DNA of 57,817 bases from NCBI RefSeq assembly GCF_022376445.1, contig NW_025955208.1:1-57817 (forward strand), written 5' to 3'. Source of the DNA: Fomitopsis serialis. Taxonomy: Eukaryota > Basidiomycota > Agaricomycetes > Polyporales > Fomitopsidaceae. The position numbers and the translations under genes were made by a program. This document shows, in pieces, positions 10,821-22,975 of this stretch (positions are counted from its first letter, which is position 1; each line of letters starts with the position of its first letter). Under the pieces are notes generated by a model that saw only the letters and a program-made list of their open reading frames with translations, was not told the DNA's origin and made no database searches.

Positions 10821-10831
10821 AACCGTAAATG
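10821..10831 (-). promoter_or_regulatory. Shared upstream element of genes A-C (copy C)
   Basis: The plus strand reads AACCGTAAATG, 168 bases upstream of the gene C start and just beyond its TATA-like box. Confidence 0.3.
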
Positions 10832-10996
10832 CGGATGTGTGTACGCCAAAGGTTAGTCGTGGATGCGAGAAGCAAGGTCATGAGACCCTAGGACAGACAT
10901 GGGCGCATCCTTACTCACACTCACAGTTGCCGCAAGCTAGCCGTATACCGGACGAAACGTAGAAGAAATGCTATACACGACAACTACCCACATACA

Positions 10997-11726
10997 TCAT
11001 GCGATTTTGACAGTCTAATGGGGACACCTTGTCAGCATAGGACGCCTGCAGACAGACAGCAGACACTGACCTTTGCATACAGCGAGTCTACGACTTTCCC
11101 GACCTGCTCCAAGGTCTCTATCGCCGCTCCATACGTGTTCTGCGACGCCCACAAATGCGTCAGCATGAACTCTGATAACTAGATAGCTGACGGAACTGAC
11201 ATCCGCCTCAGACTCCTCAAACACAATCAGGCAACCCCTGCCCTGGTCCAGCACGCCGTGGAACACCTTGTCGAGGATCATCTGCGAGAGCTTGATCTCG
11301 ACCGCCTGCCGTCCCTGGCCGACCTGCTGCGCGACATACTCTACCTCCACGACGCTGTACGGCTCGACGATCCGCAGGAGGTTCTGCTCGAGCAGCTTGT
11401 CGTACAAAGCGCTCAGGTGCGTCCGGATTGTCGGATCGCTGGACAACTCTGTGCGCGTAATGTGGTCTGGTGAGCTGCGGACTGATAGAGGTGATGGTCG
11501 GGGGATCCGCACCTTGTTGGTAGTCTTTCAGCGCTTTCTCGAAGTCCGCAAGGTTCCGCTGCTGATGTGCACGCGCGACGGCGCGCATGCTCTCTACATC
11601 CCTCAGCTGCGCATACTTGACTGCGAATTTCACGCTCAACAACGCTGTCACATCCTCTGGCTGTTCAGCACGCATACATCAGTGGTTGGTTGAGTGGGTT
11701 GAGTGGGACAGCAACGTACTAGGTTC

Positions 11727-11758
<32 letters not shown>

Positions 11759-12766
11759 TGCGCCGAGTGCTCCAGGGTCGTCCTGCGAACTGAGACTCTC
11801 GAACGTCTCGTAGAAGTAGGAGTAGGCGGTTGAGTAGTCCTTGTCCTCGGCGTGGAGGATACCGGACTGGAGGTCGAGCCGTGCCTGGAGGTGTGGTGGG
11901 CAGTAGATGGAGTTGGCCGCTGTGCGCGCGGAGGTAAGGGCGGCCTAGGCGATGCAGAAGTCAAAATGGAATCAGATGTTCGTCAACGCTGATGCACACC
12001 TTTGCCTTTGCAAGGTTGCCGATACCACGGTACACTCTACTCTCCAGTAGATGCACCTCAGTGAGGATCATCTTGTCGTCTAACCGCTTCAGCTCTGTTA
12101 GGAGGTTATCGATGAGGCTCAGAGCAGGCTTGAACTGTGACATCTCTAGTTGACTGCGCGAGTTATTGAAAAATATGATTCAGAAGTGTTTTTGATACTC
12201 ACAGTCCAACCAGCCGCGTCTCCAGACTGTGCTTGAGGAATATCCGCTTCTCTCGCTGTGCCCATTGAATGTTCTCGCTCAAGACGTCTATTTGGATCTG
12301 CTGGCTGTCAGGAATGGCGTTGAAACAATCGAGCACCGTCCGAACTACCCGGCACGTAAGTACACACCACAAGTCAGTACGCGTGACACGTACTGAGTTT
12401 AGCGGTCTTTGCCTTGGCTGTTGTTGAAACGAACGAGCGCGAGAGCGTGATAACTTCTGCGACACCTTTCGCGTTCCTAGACAGTCGTTAGCTTTCTTCG
12501 CTATAATTTGCAGGATGCATGGCGCACTTCTGAGCCTGATATAGCTCCGCTAGCTTCACCAGCGCAGTGTCCTGCTGTCGGAGCTCTGCTTCCCGCTGTG
12601 GAATGTCTGCATGCTCCGAGATGGGTGTTGCTGCAGGCCGGAAGTCAGCGAAAGCGTGGACACTACAAGAGCGCGGAGACGGACTTATGACCTCCTTGAA
12701 GATGGCCTCTGCCTGGGCAGGTGGTGCCTTCGATGCTTGTTCAAGCAGCTCTCCTTTGGTCGGCAT
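10997..12766 (-). CDS. RPN6: 26S proteasome lid subunit Rpn6 (PSMD11)
   Basis: Ten exons, read from the right: 12766-12685, 12630-12528, 12476-12394, 12344-12203, 12153-12000, 11944-11720, 11660-11513, 11448-11201, 11139-11071, 11014-10997. All introns are 49-64 nt with GT/AG ends and the frame closes exactly, giving 423 residues; human PSMD11 has 422. Diagnostic blocks are the helical-repeat region ([26 protein letters not shown]), [39 protein letters not shown] and the C-terminal PCI/winged-helix region [14 protein letters not shown] ... [18 protein letters not shown]. Rpn6 is a scaffold that joins the lid to the 20S core and base. It starts 196 bases from the divergent Rpn7 gene, so the two lid genes probably share a promoter. 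Confidence 0.96.
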
Positions 12767-12962
12767 GTTGGACGAAGGTTCGAACGAGGTGGGAGGGGAT
12801 AGAAGGTAGGCGAGGTCGAGGGTGGCTGAAGGGAGAGAGGGACCGCACGCGACGGTGACGCGTCGCGCTCGAGCGCCTATAGCGTACGCGTCGTACTCGT
12901 CGATCACTCGTTCGCCCTCAACATCTCCTCCTCCCTCGTGTATCCACCTCACACGCGCAATC
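12767..12962. promoter_or_regulatory. Bidirectional promoter of RPN6 and RPN7
   Basis: Only 196 bases separate the start codons of two proteasome lid subunits on opposite strands. The stretch is GC-rich with CG-rich boxes (TGACGCGTCGCG around 12856) and no clear TATA. I see no exact copy of the yeast PACE element. Both genes must draw their core promoters and 5' leaders from here. Confidence 0.7.
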
Positions 12963-14535
12963 ATGCCTGAAGACGTTGTGCTCCCCATCCCGAACTCTTC
13001 CCTCCCTCAGAACCTCTTTGTCCTCTCGCAGCCACACCTCGCGCACCTACACGAGAATGCGAAGAAGGAGCTCCTCGCGGGCATTCAGGCGGACCGTACG
13101 TTCCTGCAGAGCTCCCTCCGTTCTGTCGCTCATTTTCACATCCACAACCGTGCATGATGCTTGGACGATATGTGGCGCACAGAGATGGCACCGTATTACC
13201 GTTCCGTGACCGCCGCATCCCCCTTGCCTCTAGATCAGTCCCTCCTCGACTCTATGGAAGCCGCGAACAAGGTCGAGCTGGAGAAGCTTGACCAGCGGCT
13301 GGAAGAAGCGGAGAAGACAGAAGGAGAGAGTGACATTGCAGACGCGCTTCAGGCTCGAGCGAATTTCCTCACCAGGATCGGAGAGAAGGTACGTGGATTA
13401 GTACTTAATGGATTCCGGCCCACTCTCCTTGGGTGTCGTGCACTTTCCCCAGCATACTCACTCTTACGTCTGTAGGACAAAGCGGTTGAGGCGCAAAAGA
13501 AGGCATTAGAGAAGACTGCCGGGATGGGCTCGCGGATAGACATCGTCCTCACGCTCGTCCGCATCGGTTTCTTCTTTGGCGACTTTGACATGATTCTCTC
13601 CCACCTCTCGGAAGCAGAAGAGTGTGTCCTGCCAACATAAACCTCTATTGTCTGCTCACGTCTCTGGCATATAGGTTGATCGAGAAGGGCGGCGACTGGG
13701 ACCGTCGGAACCGTTTCAAGGTCTACCGCGGCCTCCACCTTCTGAGCATCCGGCAGTTCAAGCGAGGAGGCGAGCTTCTGCTCGACGCACTATCGACATT
13801 CACGGCGACGGAGCTCCTGAGCTACCATGACTTCGCGACATACACGATCATCTCGAACGTGCTCACGCTGACACGAGTGGACCTCAAGAAAAAGGTACAG
13901 CGCTCCCCTCGGTACAGCGGGAAGCCAGACTGACCTACTTGCGCACAGCTCATCGAGGCGTCCGACATCACACAAGTCCTCCCCGAGCTGCCCGTGCTCG
14001 CGGACCTAATGAAGAACCTGTACGACTCGCACTACGACAAGTTCTTTGTCGCGCTCGCGACGCTCGAGCAGACGCTGCTCCTCCCCTCGCGCCTCCTCCA
14101 CCCGCACACGCGCTTCTACGTGCGCGAGATGCGCATCCTTGCGTACAGCCAGCTCCTCGAGTCGTACCGCAGCCTCACACTCGATAGCCTCGCGCGGAGC
14201 TTCGGTGTCAGCGTTGATTTTGTTGATAAGTACGTACATGCTGTCCTTCTCTTCATCATCCCTGCCCTTTCCTTCGTCTACACGGACAAATCCCCGGACC
14301 CTTCTCCTTCATGTACATCTTCCCGTACCCCGTCACATCGTGCTGACTCCCTTTCCCCTCCAGCGAGGTCTCCCGCTTCATCGCATCGGGCCGGCTACAC
14401 TGCTCGATTGACAAGGTGCACGGCGTCGTGGAGACAAACCGACCGCCGCTCAAGGCCGCGCAGTACGAGACGGTGATCCGGCAGGGCGACATTCTCCTGA
14501 ACGCGGTGCAGAGATTGAGCAAGGTGTTGTATTAG
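12963..14535 (+). CDS. RPN7: 26S proteasome lid subunit Rpn7 (PSMD6)
   Basis: Six exons: 12963-13095, 13183-13388, 13476-13621, 13675-13894, 13949-14229, 14364-14535; total 1158 nt, 385 residues (human PSMD6 is 389). The junction of exons 1 and 2 is the least certain. Recognised by [19 protein letters not shown], the HDFATYT block, then [12 protein letters not shown] [20 protein letters not shown], and the PCI-domain end [25 protein letters not shown]. Rpn7 is a PCI subunit of the proteasome lid that contacts Rpn3, Rpn6 and the base. The neighbouring divergent gene is another lid subunit. Intron 5 (134 nt) is longer than the others. The gene ends 341 bases before the convergent COX16 stop. 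Confidence 0.96.
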
Positions 14536-14876
14536 GCTGCGCCGCGGGTCCTAGGGATCTAAGGCGTCGCTGTAATTAGGATTATATTGGACTTGAAGCC
14601 TCCTGCTGTGATGCGCGTGCTGTGGTTCTGATTCTCTGGAGAGTCCGGCGTGTGAATACGTGCGAAGTGCGTGATGTGCGAGCGAGAGCGGTGCAATGGA
14701 GGATAATAGGACATAGTGCAAGATGCCGAGAGCTGCTGCGTAGCCTGACTGCGATCCGTCATGCATTCATGCCTTGTCTTGCTTGCTTGGAGGTTCGGTC
14801 GGTGGGACGCCCCATTCCGGGAGGCCCTTCGGTCGCTCGATTCGCTTCGGCTCCCATTCCTGCTCCGCCGTAGCGC

Positions 14877-15242
14877 TCAATCGCTGCAGGACGGAGCATT
14901 CTGTAAGGTCCGGAGAGCATGAGGATATAGACGACCACGCACGAAGTATTCCTCCCGAATATCAAACTTCTTCCGACTCTTCGCGAGCCCTAGCTCCTGT
15001 TCCTTGTTCACCTGCGCGCCGGAAGACGTGAGACCTGAGCTGGGGCAGGGCAGAGGGCAGTAGAAGCGCACCTGAGTAACTTTCTTGTCGTGCAGGTCGT
15101 ACCGCGTCTGCGTGAAGCTCTGCATTGCGAAGCTCGCGCCGACGATGATGAGAACGAACGGCACGCCGAAGAGCGCAGGGTGCTTTCGGAGCACACGGTG
15201 TACAGGGCTACTTTTGAGGGGGCTAGAAGAGAATGTTGGCAT
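14877..15242 (-). CDS. COX16: Cytochrome c oxidase assembly protein COX16
   Basis: Two exons, 15242-15072 and 15011-14877, with a 60-nt GT/AG intron that happens to be open in frame; 101 residues. A single membrane span (about residues 23-40, ALFGVPFVLIIVGASFAM) is followed by the family signature FTQTRYDLHDKKV, then after the intron the EQELGL block and RKKFDIREEYF. COX16 is a small inner-mitochondrial-membrane protein needed for assembly of complex IV, probably at the Cox1/Cox2 step. If the intron were retained the protein would gain 20 residues between two conserved blocks. Convergent with Rpn7. Confidence 0.93.
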   Translation of the reverse strand: MPTFSSSPLKSSPVHRVLRKHPALFGVPFVLIIVGASFAMQSFTQTRYDLHDKKVTQVRFYCPLPCPSSGLTSSGAQVNKEQELGLAKSRKKFDIREEYFVRGRLYPHALRTLQNAPSCSD

Positions 15243-15832
15243 GGTTTGAGGACACGGTCAGGAATCTGCAGGCATCTATGGCTTCGGTGGTAGGACGAAG
15301 GTCGTCGTGGGCTGCTCAAGGTGTCCATGTTCGACTAGCGCTCGTGCTAGATCCGATCGTGCGTTAACGCCAATTGGGCGCTTAGCTTGACCGTCGACAT
15401 GCTCTGCGCACTGAGTTATACATGGTCGCCTGATTGCGATGCCATTAATCGACTGTACGTTTCTGACGGACATTGGGCGGAACATATGCACTTGGGGAGC
15501 GTGGTACGCCGCTAATGCGTGGGACGATCCATAAACTTCACAGAATGATGAATCACACTGATCTACGTACTTACGCGGCCAACGGCTCGAGTCTCGACAT
15601 ATGTGACAAGAACATACTCATATCCGGGAGAAGATCTGATAGATTCGACATCAGTGTGCTTGCTTTTCCAAATGCGATAGATGCCCGCTGCCATGCGGAT
15701 TACGCACCCCAAGTCACCCGCCTGCAGTTTCGTCGCTGACAAGTTGCCTGTACCTGCAGTGATGAAGTTTCTGCCCTGGGCGAATCACCAACACTGCTTA
15801 CAGCACAACCACCGCCGTCAACGCACCCCTCT
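15243..15832. other. Intergenic, nothing recognised
   Basis: Contains the COX16 5' side and the upstream region of GTPase gene D. No TATA box or conserved motif is obvious, and short open frames on both strands lack motifs. Confidence 0.5.
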
Positions 15833-17120
15833 ATGGCGTATCTGCTCCCCGCCGTCGCAGGGGCCGCCCTTCTCGGTGCTGGGATTGGTGGATTGGTGGC
15901 CTCCATCCGGAAGGCCTTCAAGTCCCGGAATATCCGGCGCAACCCCGTGCTTGACGAAACAACCAGGCGCGTCAACCAGATGCACGGACGGGATCCAGAG
16001 GCTCAACTTCTAGCTCAGGCCCATGGTCAGAGTACGGCTCCCGCTGCGAGGCAGGATAATGAGCAGTTAAAGGGAGGCGCAGAGGCGGGAAGAACAGGAG
16101 GGGGTGGCAGAGAAGATACACAGAAGGCGGCGGAAGCAGCGGTGCGACATGCAGAGCAAGGGAGACGCAAAGCCGAGGAACAGAGGAGGAAAGCAGAGGA
16201 GGCCGCGGAGAAGGAGCGTCTACACCGTATGGAGGCCGTGCAGGAGATGCTCTGGATGTCAACCAAGCAGCAGGAGGCGGAATGGGAGCGACAGGCGGCG
16301 GATAACGCGGCAGCGGAAGCACGCGCAGCACGCGACATGACGGAGATGAAGCTTCGCGAGGGCATCAGGCCAATGCGCATGCCGACGCTCGACGAGATGG
16401 TGGCCGCTAAGAAGAAGCTGGGGTATAAGGAGGATTTCTTCCACTTTGCTGTCGCTGGCGCGGCTGGCACAGGGAAGTCGTCGCTCGTCAATGCCCTCAG
16501 GGGTCTGCGGAACAAGAACCGGGGCGCGGCACCTACCGGCACCTCTGAGACGACGATGGAGACCACACGCTACCCCGATTCCAATTCTTACAACCCGTTC
16601 GTCTGGTATGATGTACCAGGTGCCGGCACGCAGAACACTCCCGACTGGGTGTACTTCGTCGAGCAAGGCCTATACATCTTCGATAGTATCGTCGTCGTCT
16701 ACGGTGATCGTTTTACCGAGATAGACATCGCGATCTTGAAGAATTGCGACCGCTGGCGGATCCCGGCGTACGTTGTACGCTCCAAGGCGGGTCAGAATAT
16801 CCAGAATGTCATGAACGAATTGGTGGAGTCCGAGTCAGACGACGAGGACGAGGACGTACCGACAGGCTTATTCGACAGATTTCGAGGGCCGGCGATGAGT
16901 GAACGGTGGGCGGAGGCCAGAGACAATCAAGGATACGCGCAAAGACGTCCACGACAACCTCGAGCAAGCGGGACTGCCGCAGCAGCGCGTGTACATCGTT
17001 GATCAAGACATCCTGGTCCCCGTCGTAAATGGAAAGACGCATCCGGACACCATCGACGAAGCAGATTTGTATAGGGACCTGCTTGCCGAAGCGAGCCGCA
17101 GGCGGATCGTTGCAGACTGA
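15833..17120 (+). pseudogene. IRG-like GTPase D, frameshifted near the C-terminus
   Basis: Starts MAYLLPAVAGAALLGAG at 15833. Instead of an MG acylation signal it has a Gly/Ala-rich hydrophobic segment (residues 3-23), then the NP motif (RRNPVL), a long charged coiled-coil region (about 70-170), the IRPMRMPT linker and a full G domain: GAAGTGKSS, TGTSETT, WYDVPGAGT, DRFTEIDIAIL, VVRSK. The linker is acidic (DDEDEDV). The frame breaks near 16925, just after WAEARD. The family continues in another frame with KDTRKDV, then QRVYIVDQD, to a stop at 17120. Compared with gene C the break looks like a net loss of five bases, so it is probably a real mutation. If translated, the product would keep the G domain but lose about 65 helical residues. 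Confidence 0.8.
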
Positions 17121-19693
17121 TTTACCGGGGGTGTGTACTCTTGCTGGATGACTCGCATATCTATCCTGAATACCTCGACATAGACGAGTCATCAGTGCTG
17201 TGTACGTACTGAAGTATGTTGGGGAACAATGTACTTCCTTTTTCCGTGTACCTTCGTGGTTGCCCGTTCACACGGGAAGGCTCATGTCGCCGACCTCCGC
17301 CCTCACACCGTAGGATAGATCCGATGCTCAAGTCACAGAGGGCCGTATTGGGATATCACCGTAGAAAGAAGTTTTCTTTCGACCGTAGTCGCCTTCAGAT
17401 GGCGGTTTGACTTACCGACCAGTGAACCTTTTGCCTCGCTAGACTCGAAGTCATTCGTCATCTTCTTCGTTATGCTGGATGATAAGTCACGGTCACCGTA
17501 CAGACCGGGACAAAATGGACTTGGCCCTTCATGAGTGCTGAATGTCTGAATGATACTCTCGTGGTGTCCGTGGTTGGCCTGCCGCAATCCGCCGCTTGGC
17601 TGCATAGATTGGGCAGTCGGCCACATGTGTGGAACATTGCATCAGAAATGCTAGAGAGAGATATGAGTGCAAGCTGTGCAATCCCGTTCAAACCCATGCA
17701 TACATGTAGTACCAGTCGGCCCCGGTTCCAGCGCTTGAGCCTGAGTCCCTCAGGCTGGGGCTCGTGGAGACAGCTTCACATGACAACGGGGAAAGTCGGG
17801 CGTTCTTTTTACAGTTGCCTTGCAGATGCAGGATCTCAGGGATGCAAGAACGCAGAGCTCAGCAGACTCGAATACACTTCCGAGTCCGTCGAGGCCACCG
17901 TGACGATCGACTCGGACTGGATGATTGTGGCAATGATTCGGCAAAAGCCGGATATTAGTCGCGCCGCGGCGTGTTTGCCACTGCGTACTTCGGGCGTACT
18001 TGCTCTTGCTCTCCTCACGACCAAGTATCGCGCAACTCTCGCAGCACCCCGTTCGAGCCAAATACAACCGACCATACAGCGGCATACGGCCTCACTTCCG
18101 TGGGGATGAATCCCGTGGCGTCACGAATTGAAGAGCGTGGTGAAATACACCTCGATCTTCACATGCTACGGGGGTTTGCATTGCGAGCATGTTTCCGGGT
18201 GCGTGCCACCGTCTCCTATTATATTCACTCAGTACCGGAGCCGATGATATCCGACACTGTGTTTTCAGTCCGTCGAGAGTTCAGATTTTCAGTCTCACCA
18301 GTCCAGCCCACCCGGATAGCGATGCCTTCGGCATCACCGGTTCCGTTGTGTCATCATCATCTCGATTTTCATGATAATGGCGGAAACAAGACGCCTCTGT
18401 AGGCCTTCGTATCGGCGTTCAGTCGGCGTCGATGATGTGTTCGACGAGGGATCGGGACCGCACCTGAGAAAGATGTGTAGTGACTCCACATGGTGTTCCC
18501 GATGTGCAACAATCGAAGTCGGTGTCACTATGTGCCAGTAGCCAGCGTCATGGAAGACGCCGAACAGCTGTAGTACGTCGTTCGCATTTGCGAGTCTGCC
18601 AAGGCTAGTGGCTATGCGATATGCTGAAGCCGTCGTCGAGCGTTGTAATGGAGCTGATCGTGATGCTACAGATACATGAAGAATACACTGGGTTGCCACC
18701 TGTACTTCTGTGACGTGCAAGCTGATATATTCGTCGCGACAAATATGCAGCTATGCTCGACTGCATGGGCCAGAACCGTCAATGTTGCACAATGTGTCTG
18801 GCCCAAAATGAATCTGCGTCGGTTTTCACAGGGCCTATATGCCAGAGTTTGGTCAGTCCACTTCTTTGTGTCGTGAATCACTTTCCCACCCTCGATGCGC
18901 TGTGCGTTTGCGTCCCCCACGTCACAGATGTGTCGCATATGAGAAGATGATTGCACATGACAGGAAACGAATATATGCTGGGTGCTGATACTTCCATTAG
19001 AAGTCGGCCACGAGTTTCACCGCTGTACGACGATGTCACACACGCACTGCGCTGCCATTGAAGTGGGGCTCTCACGGCTCTAAGCATAGCACAAGGGACT
19101 TTGTTCGAGCGCGTGCTGTCGGGGTTCGCGGTGTTTTCTCAGCAGTCCCAGCCTCCGAGGGCGCTCTTCAAGTTGTCATTGACGAGCAGCCGACGATCAT
19201 CAATGACGAACCTAGCTGACTCATAGCTCAAACTGCACACCAGTCTAAGGAATTCCATCCGAGTCCGAGAAGCCGAAGAACACAGCTTCAGGTCCAGCGT
19301 AGATGCGTGGGTAACGGGATCGCTGAGGGCGCCGCAGCAGACCGCGCGAAAGCCCGGGATCCCGCCCCTCGTCGCCGGGTGTCTGCCTTCGTTTCCGGTG
19401 TCCTACGCTTGGCGGAGCGCATGCGGTTCGGGACTAATTGCAGCAAATCTGCGATTTCAAGACTGTCAGATCATTGATGCCGCAACAGAGATCTCGGTAT
19501 TCTGCACCTCCGTGCAGAAAGGGAAGCTTTCAATACATCCCGAACACAACGGGTTTACCCTGGCGGTCCGCATTACCAATATCTGGCGCATTTCTATAAG
19601 TACGAACGCTCGTGTAATGGGCGGTCGTTGCATCGCTCTTGGAGTCACTTCTGTCATTGAGACTGTGATCGCAGTTGTCCTGCAAGGGCTGTA
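17121..19693. other. No gene recognised (about 2.6 kb)
   Basis: Open frames up to 192 codons (17531-18109) occur but carry no motif and conflict with open frames on the other strand. No GTPase scrap was found here. Possibly old degraded sequence. Confidence 0.4.
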
Positions 19694-21805
19694 ATGTCCG
19701 CAACAGAGACAAACCATCATTCCTCTCAACCTGGTCCAAGCTCTAGCAAGCGAATCCCCCGAGGCATGGCATGTACAAACTGCCGCAGGCGCAAACTGGT
19801 CGGTGACTCTCGGTGACCGCTCGGCCAATTGTTCTGACCCGGATCCCCACGATGTCAGAAATGCGACACTGCAAAACCTGTCTGTGAACAATGCGCCCGT
19901 ACAAATAGACACGAGGAATGCGAGTATACGGACGGATCTTCCGCTTCCCGAACACAGGTTTTAGAGACCAACGCCACTCGCCTGCAAGAACGGATACAAG
20001 AACTCGAGCACCCGTAAGAAGAAACCGCGGGAGCTACACCTCATTTACCGGCTATGTCTCATACAACATCCCCGTGTAAGATACCTCTCTTACTGATTGC
20101 CTCGACAGGCTAAGCTGGGGTCTGTGTAGCCACTCAAATGGATGAGCCTCCGGCCGAGCTGACACAATCGCTGTGAGCTATTCAGTATATGCCGTGAATT
20201 AGTATGCCATACTCACTGAAGCTCTATAGACTGCAACATTTCCTGCCTCATGCCGACCACGTCGGCTTCTTCCTGCACAAGCAGAATTTTCTAGCACTTG
20301 CCACCTCCACTGACGTGCAGTATAGGGATGCCAATCTCTCCCGGGCCTTACTTAACGCGATTTACCTATACGGTGTCATCTATCCTGCACCGAAGCCCTC
20401 ACGGTTCACGTGCCAACTTTTCTCGGCCGTGCTGTGGCAGCGGTGTCTAGGGATCTCGGTGGACCCAGACGGTACCCTTGACGCAGACCATCCAAGCGGA
20501 GGTCATCCTCGCCAACTACTTCTTCTGCGTAGGCCGCTTGCTCGAGGGGAGGTACCACTGCAGTGCCGCGGTGGCGCTGGTTCTTAGTGGGCGGTTGCAC
20601 AAGATTCGGTCCTTGTCTGCACCCGGCTCGAACCCGCCTTCCGATCAGCCGCTCGACCGGATTGAGGAGGGGAGAGAATCAATACGTTCTGGACTGTGTT
20701 CGCGATGGACAAGGGGTGGTCTGTCGTCTCTGGTTCCCCTTCCAGTTCGATGGGTCGACTATCGACACACCATGGCCGTTAGATACGGAGGAGTATCATC
20801 ATGTGAGTGACGTGAATGATAAAATACAGACGCACCTTTGACTGACGCGCTCCAGCTCGGATTAACTCCCGATGTCCGAGGTTCACGGACGGTGTATAAT
20901 TTCGTACACGAGTTGCCCTCGGCCTCGACAGGGGGGACGTCCTTGCTTGCATTACGCGTCAAGGCTGCAGCGTTGTGCGAGCGGGCAATCCGACTTGCCA
21001 CGGGCGCTCCGCAAGGTATCAATCAATGTTCCCTTGTCGAGCCTCATACCAGTCTAATGCCACGAAGTGCCCGGTCAATCACAGGGAACGCACGCAGCGG
21101 AAGTGCAGCTACTGACTCGGGTCATTGACCGGTTCTCCGCGTCGTTGCCGATGACACACTCACTGCTCGATGCTAGCACGATCTGCCACTTATTGGCCAT
21201 ACACACGCAGGCGCACGTCGCGATGATTCTGTTATACCGCAGCGAAGGGGAGGCCACCGGGACGCTCCCTGAACGTTGCGTTAACGCCGCCAAAGCTGCA
21301 GCTGCGCTCGTGGGTCAGATTGACCTGCAGCAGCTGCACTATGTTGATCCTATACTCGCGGTGAGTACGATAGCAACACGGTCAAGAGGCTACGGCGTGT
21401 TTTACCCTTGTCACTAACCATTGCCTTAGCCTCTATGGACCATCGTCATCCGGATCCTCATTGGTACGTCTCGGTCGTTGTGTATATGCAAACTTGACAC
21501 GATGCTGAGTGTGCACAGCACGGGTCCAACCGCTAGGCTTACTCGAGAGCGAACGGGACAGGGTGCGCGGGCTGATAAAGAAGGCTGTGGCGGGGATGGC
21601 GAGGCTCTCTCAAGTATCACCGCTCATGGGTGAGTGGTTTTGATCCGTGCAGCCGCCCGCGCTGGGCGCTGATGTTGCATATAGCGCATGAATTCTCGAG
21701 GCTGTGAGGGAGGGTGGGATGACTCGGCCGCGCTTGACGTACACGAGCAGCAGAGCGAAGGACGAGGGCGGCGGGCCGGAGAAGTGGTTTGGAACAGCAG
21801 GGTAA
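19694..21805 (+). pseudogene. Zn2Cys6 transcription factor, decayed
   Basis: Exon 1 (19694-19798) and exon 2 (from 19859) are joined by a 60-nt intron and encode a fungal binuclear zinc cluster: ACTNCRRRKL, KCDTAKPVC, EQCARTNRHEEC. It is followed by a short coiled coil (RLQERIQELE). Downstream are pieces of the fungal-specific middle homology region: LQHFLPHADHVGFFLHKQNF, ALLNAIYLYG, TIQAEVILANYFF, YHCSAAVALVLSGRLHKIRS, NTFWTVFAMDKGWSV, DTPWPLD, GTSLLALRVKAAALCERA, and the end PEKWFGTAG with a stop at 21805. They lie in at least three reading frames with shifts near 20415, 20480 and 20745 that no plausible intron explains. Such factors regulate metabolic or stress genes; this copy is probably dead, though the zinc finger itself is intact. 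Confidence 0.75.
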
Positions 21806-22975
21806 TACGTTAAACATGCATAATTCTATCCTGAACTTCGCCACTCGCCAAGCTTTCTTCTACCACCATGATCGTAACGGCTGTTCAAGTTCAGGCATGT
21901 ATTAAGGTGTGGATTTATAGAGATGATAGTCTGGTTAACTCTCACCTCTTCTCCGACAGCGTCAACCAGTGACCGCCCATGATAGATCACGATGCCCAGC
22001 GCTGGCACACGGCTGGAGGGGCATTTTAACTGTGGCTGGAGTTGCTGTCGATGAAAGCCAAAGTGTCCACTCTGCTAAGCTCGGATGCAGCAATCCGGCC
22101 AGGGACAGGATGGTTTGGTTTGCCCGGTCATCTTGCAAGACCCACCGACGAGGAACTTTCTATGGAGAACCCGGCCTATGCCTCAGAACAAACAACAATA
22201 ACTTCCGACAATGGTATGGTCTCTATCAACGCGGATCTCATTCCGGACACTGTTCGTTGGTGCGCTCGTAGCCGAGCGTTCGATAGAAACGTGCCCTGAG
22301 TGAGACATTGGAACATTCGCTTGACCCCCGGTGATAGTGTTACTGCAATGCATGCCGTTCACTGACGACATTACTGATACGGTCTTCGACGCAAGGTGCT
22401 ATTGGGTTACCGTCCTGGTATCCTAGCTATACATCTGGCCTTTCGGCGAGGAGTGAGTAGCCACTCGTTTCCTTGACAAGGTCCGCCACTTAACGAGCTG
22501 ATGTTATCGATTAGTTGGCCATGGTGGGCTAACTCGTCGCCACTCAGACGAAGCCTTGTTCCAAATCCGGCCACTTCTACTGCGGGGTCCAACAAATGGG
22601 TGTACTGAAACACTTCAGGGTCTGTATCAGCTCAGCTGACTCTGAGACAACACGGTAATAGTCTTCTGCCTCGGCTATGGTGCGTACATCCGGCTCTTTC
22701 GAGGCAGACTACGCTGCTCGTCGGTAAGGACGTGGAACATAGGCTCACATTGTTTGTCTACGCTATGGCCTTCGTTTAGCGGCTTGTTTGCCACTTAGCG
22801 AGCTCGTGAGGGACATAAAAGGGCGACTGGTCTCCGTTTGCCGCCAATATCGACCTCCCTCCAACCCGCCGTAAAGAGGTACGTGTACGACATCCCTGTT
22901 CCGCGTTCTGGAATATTGACAGCTGTGTCACAGCAGTGACTTGCCATATTGCGAGACGCAAGCGACCAAATCATC
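21806..22975. other. No gene recognised (about 1.2 kb)
   Basis: Short motif-free open frames on both strands. Likely intergenic, including the promoter of the small gene at 22976. Confidence 0.4.

Noticed and set aside
17531..18109. 192-codon open frame on the plus strand
   Set aside because: No domain, irregular composition, overlapped by open frames on the other strand and no sign of introns or conservation.
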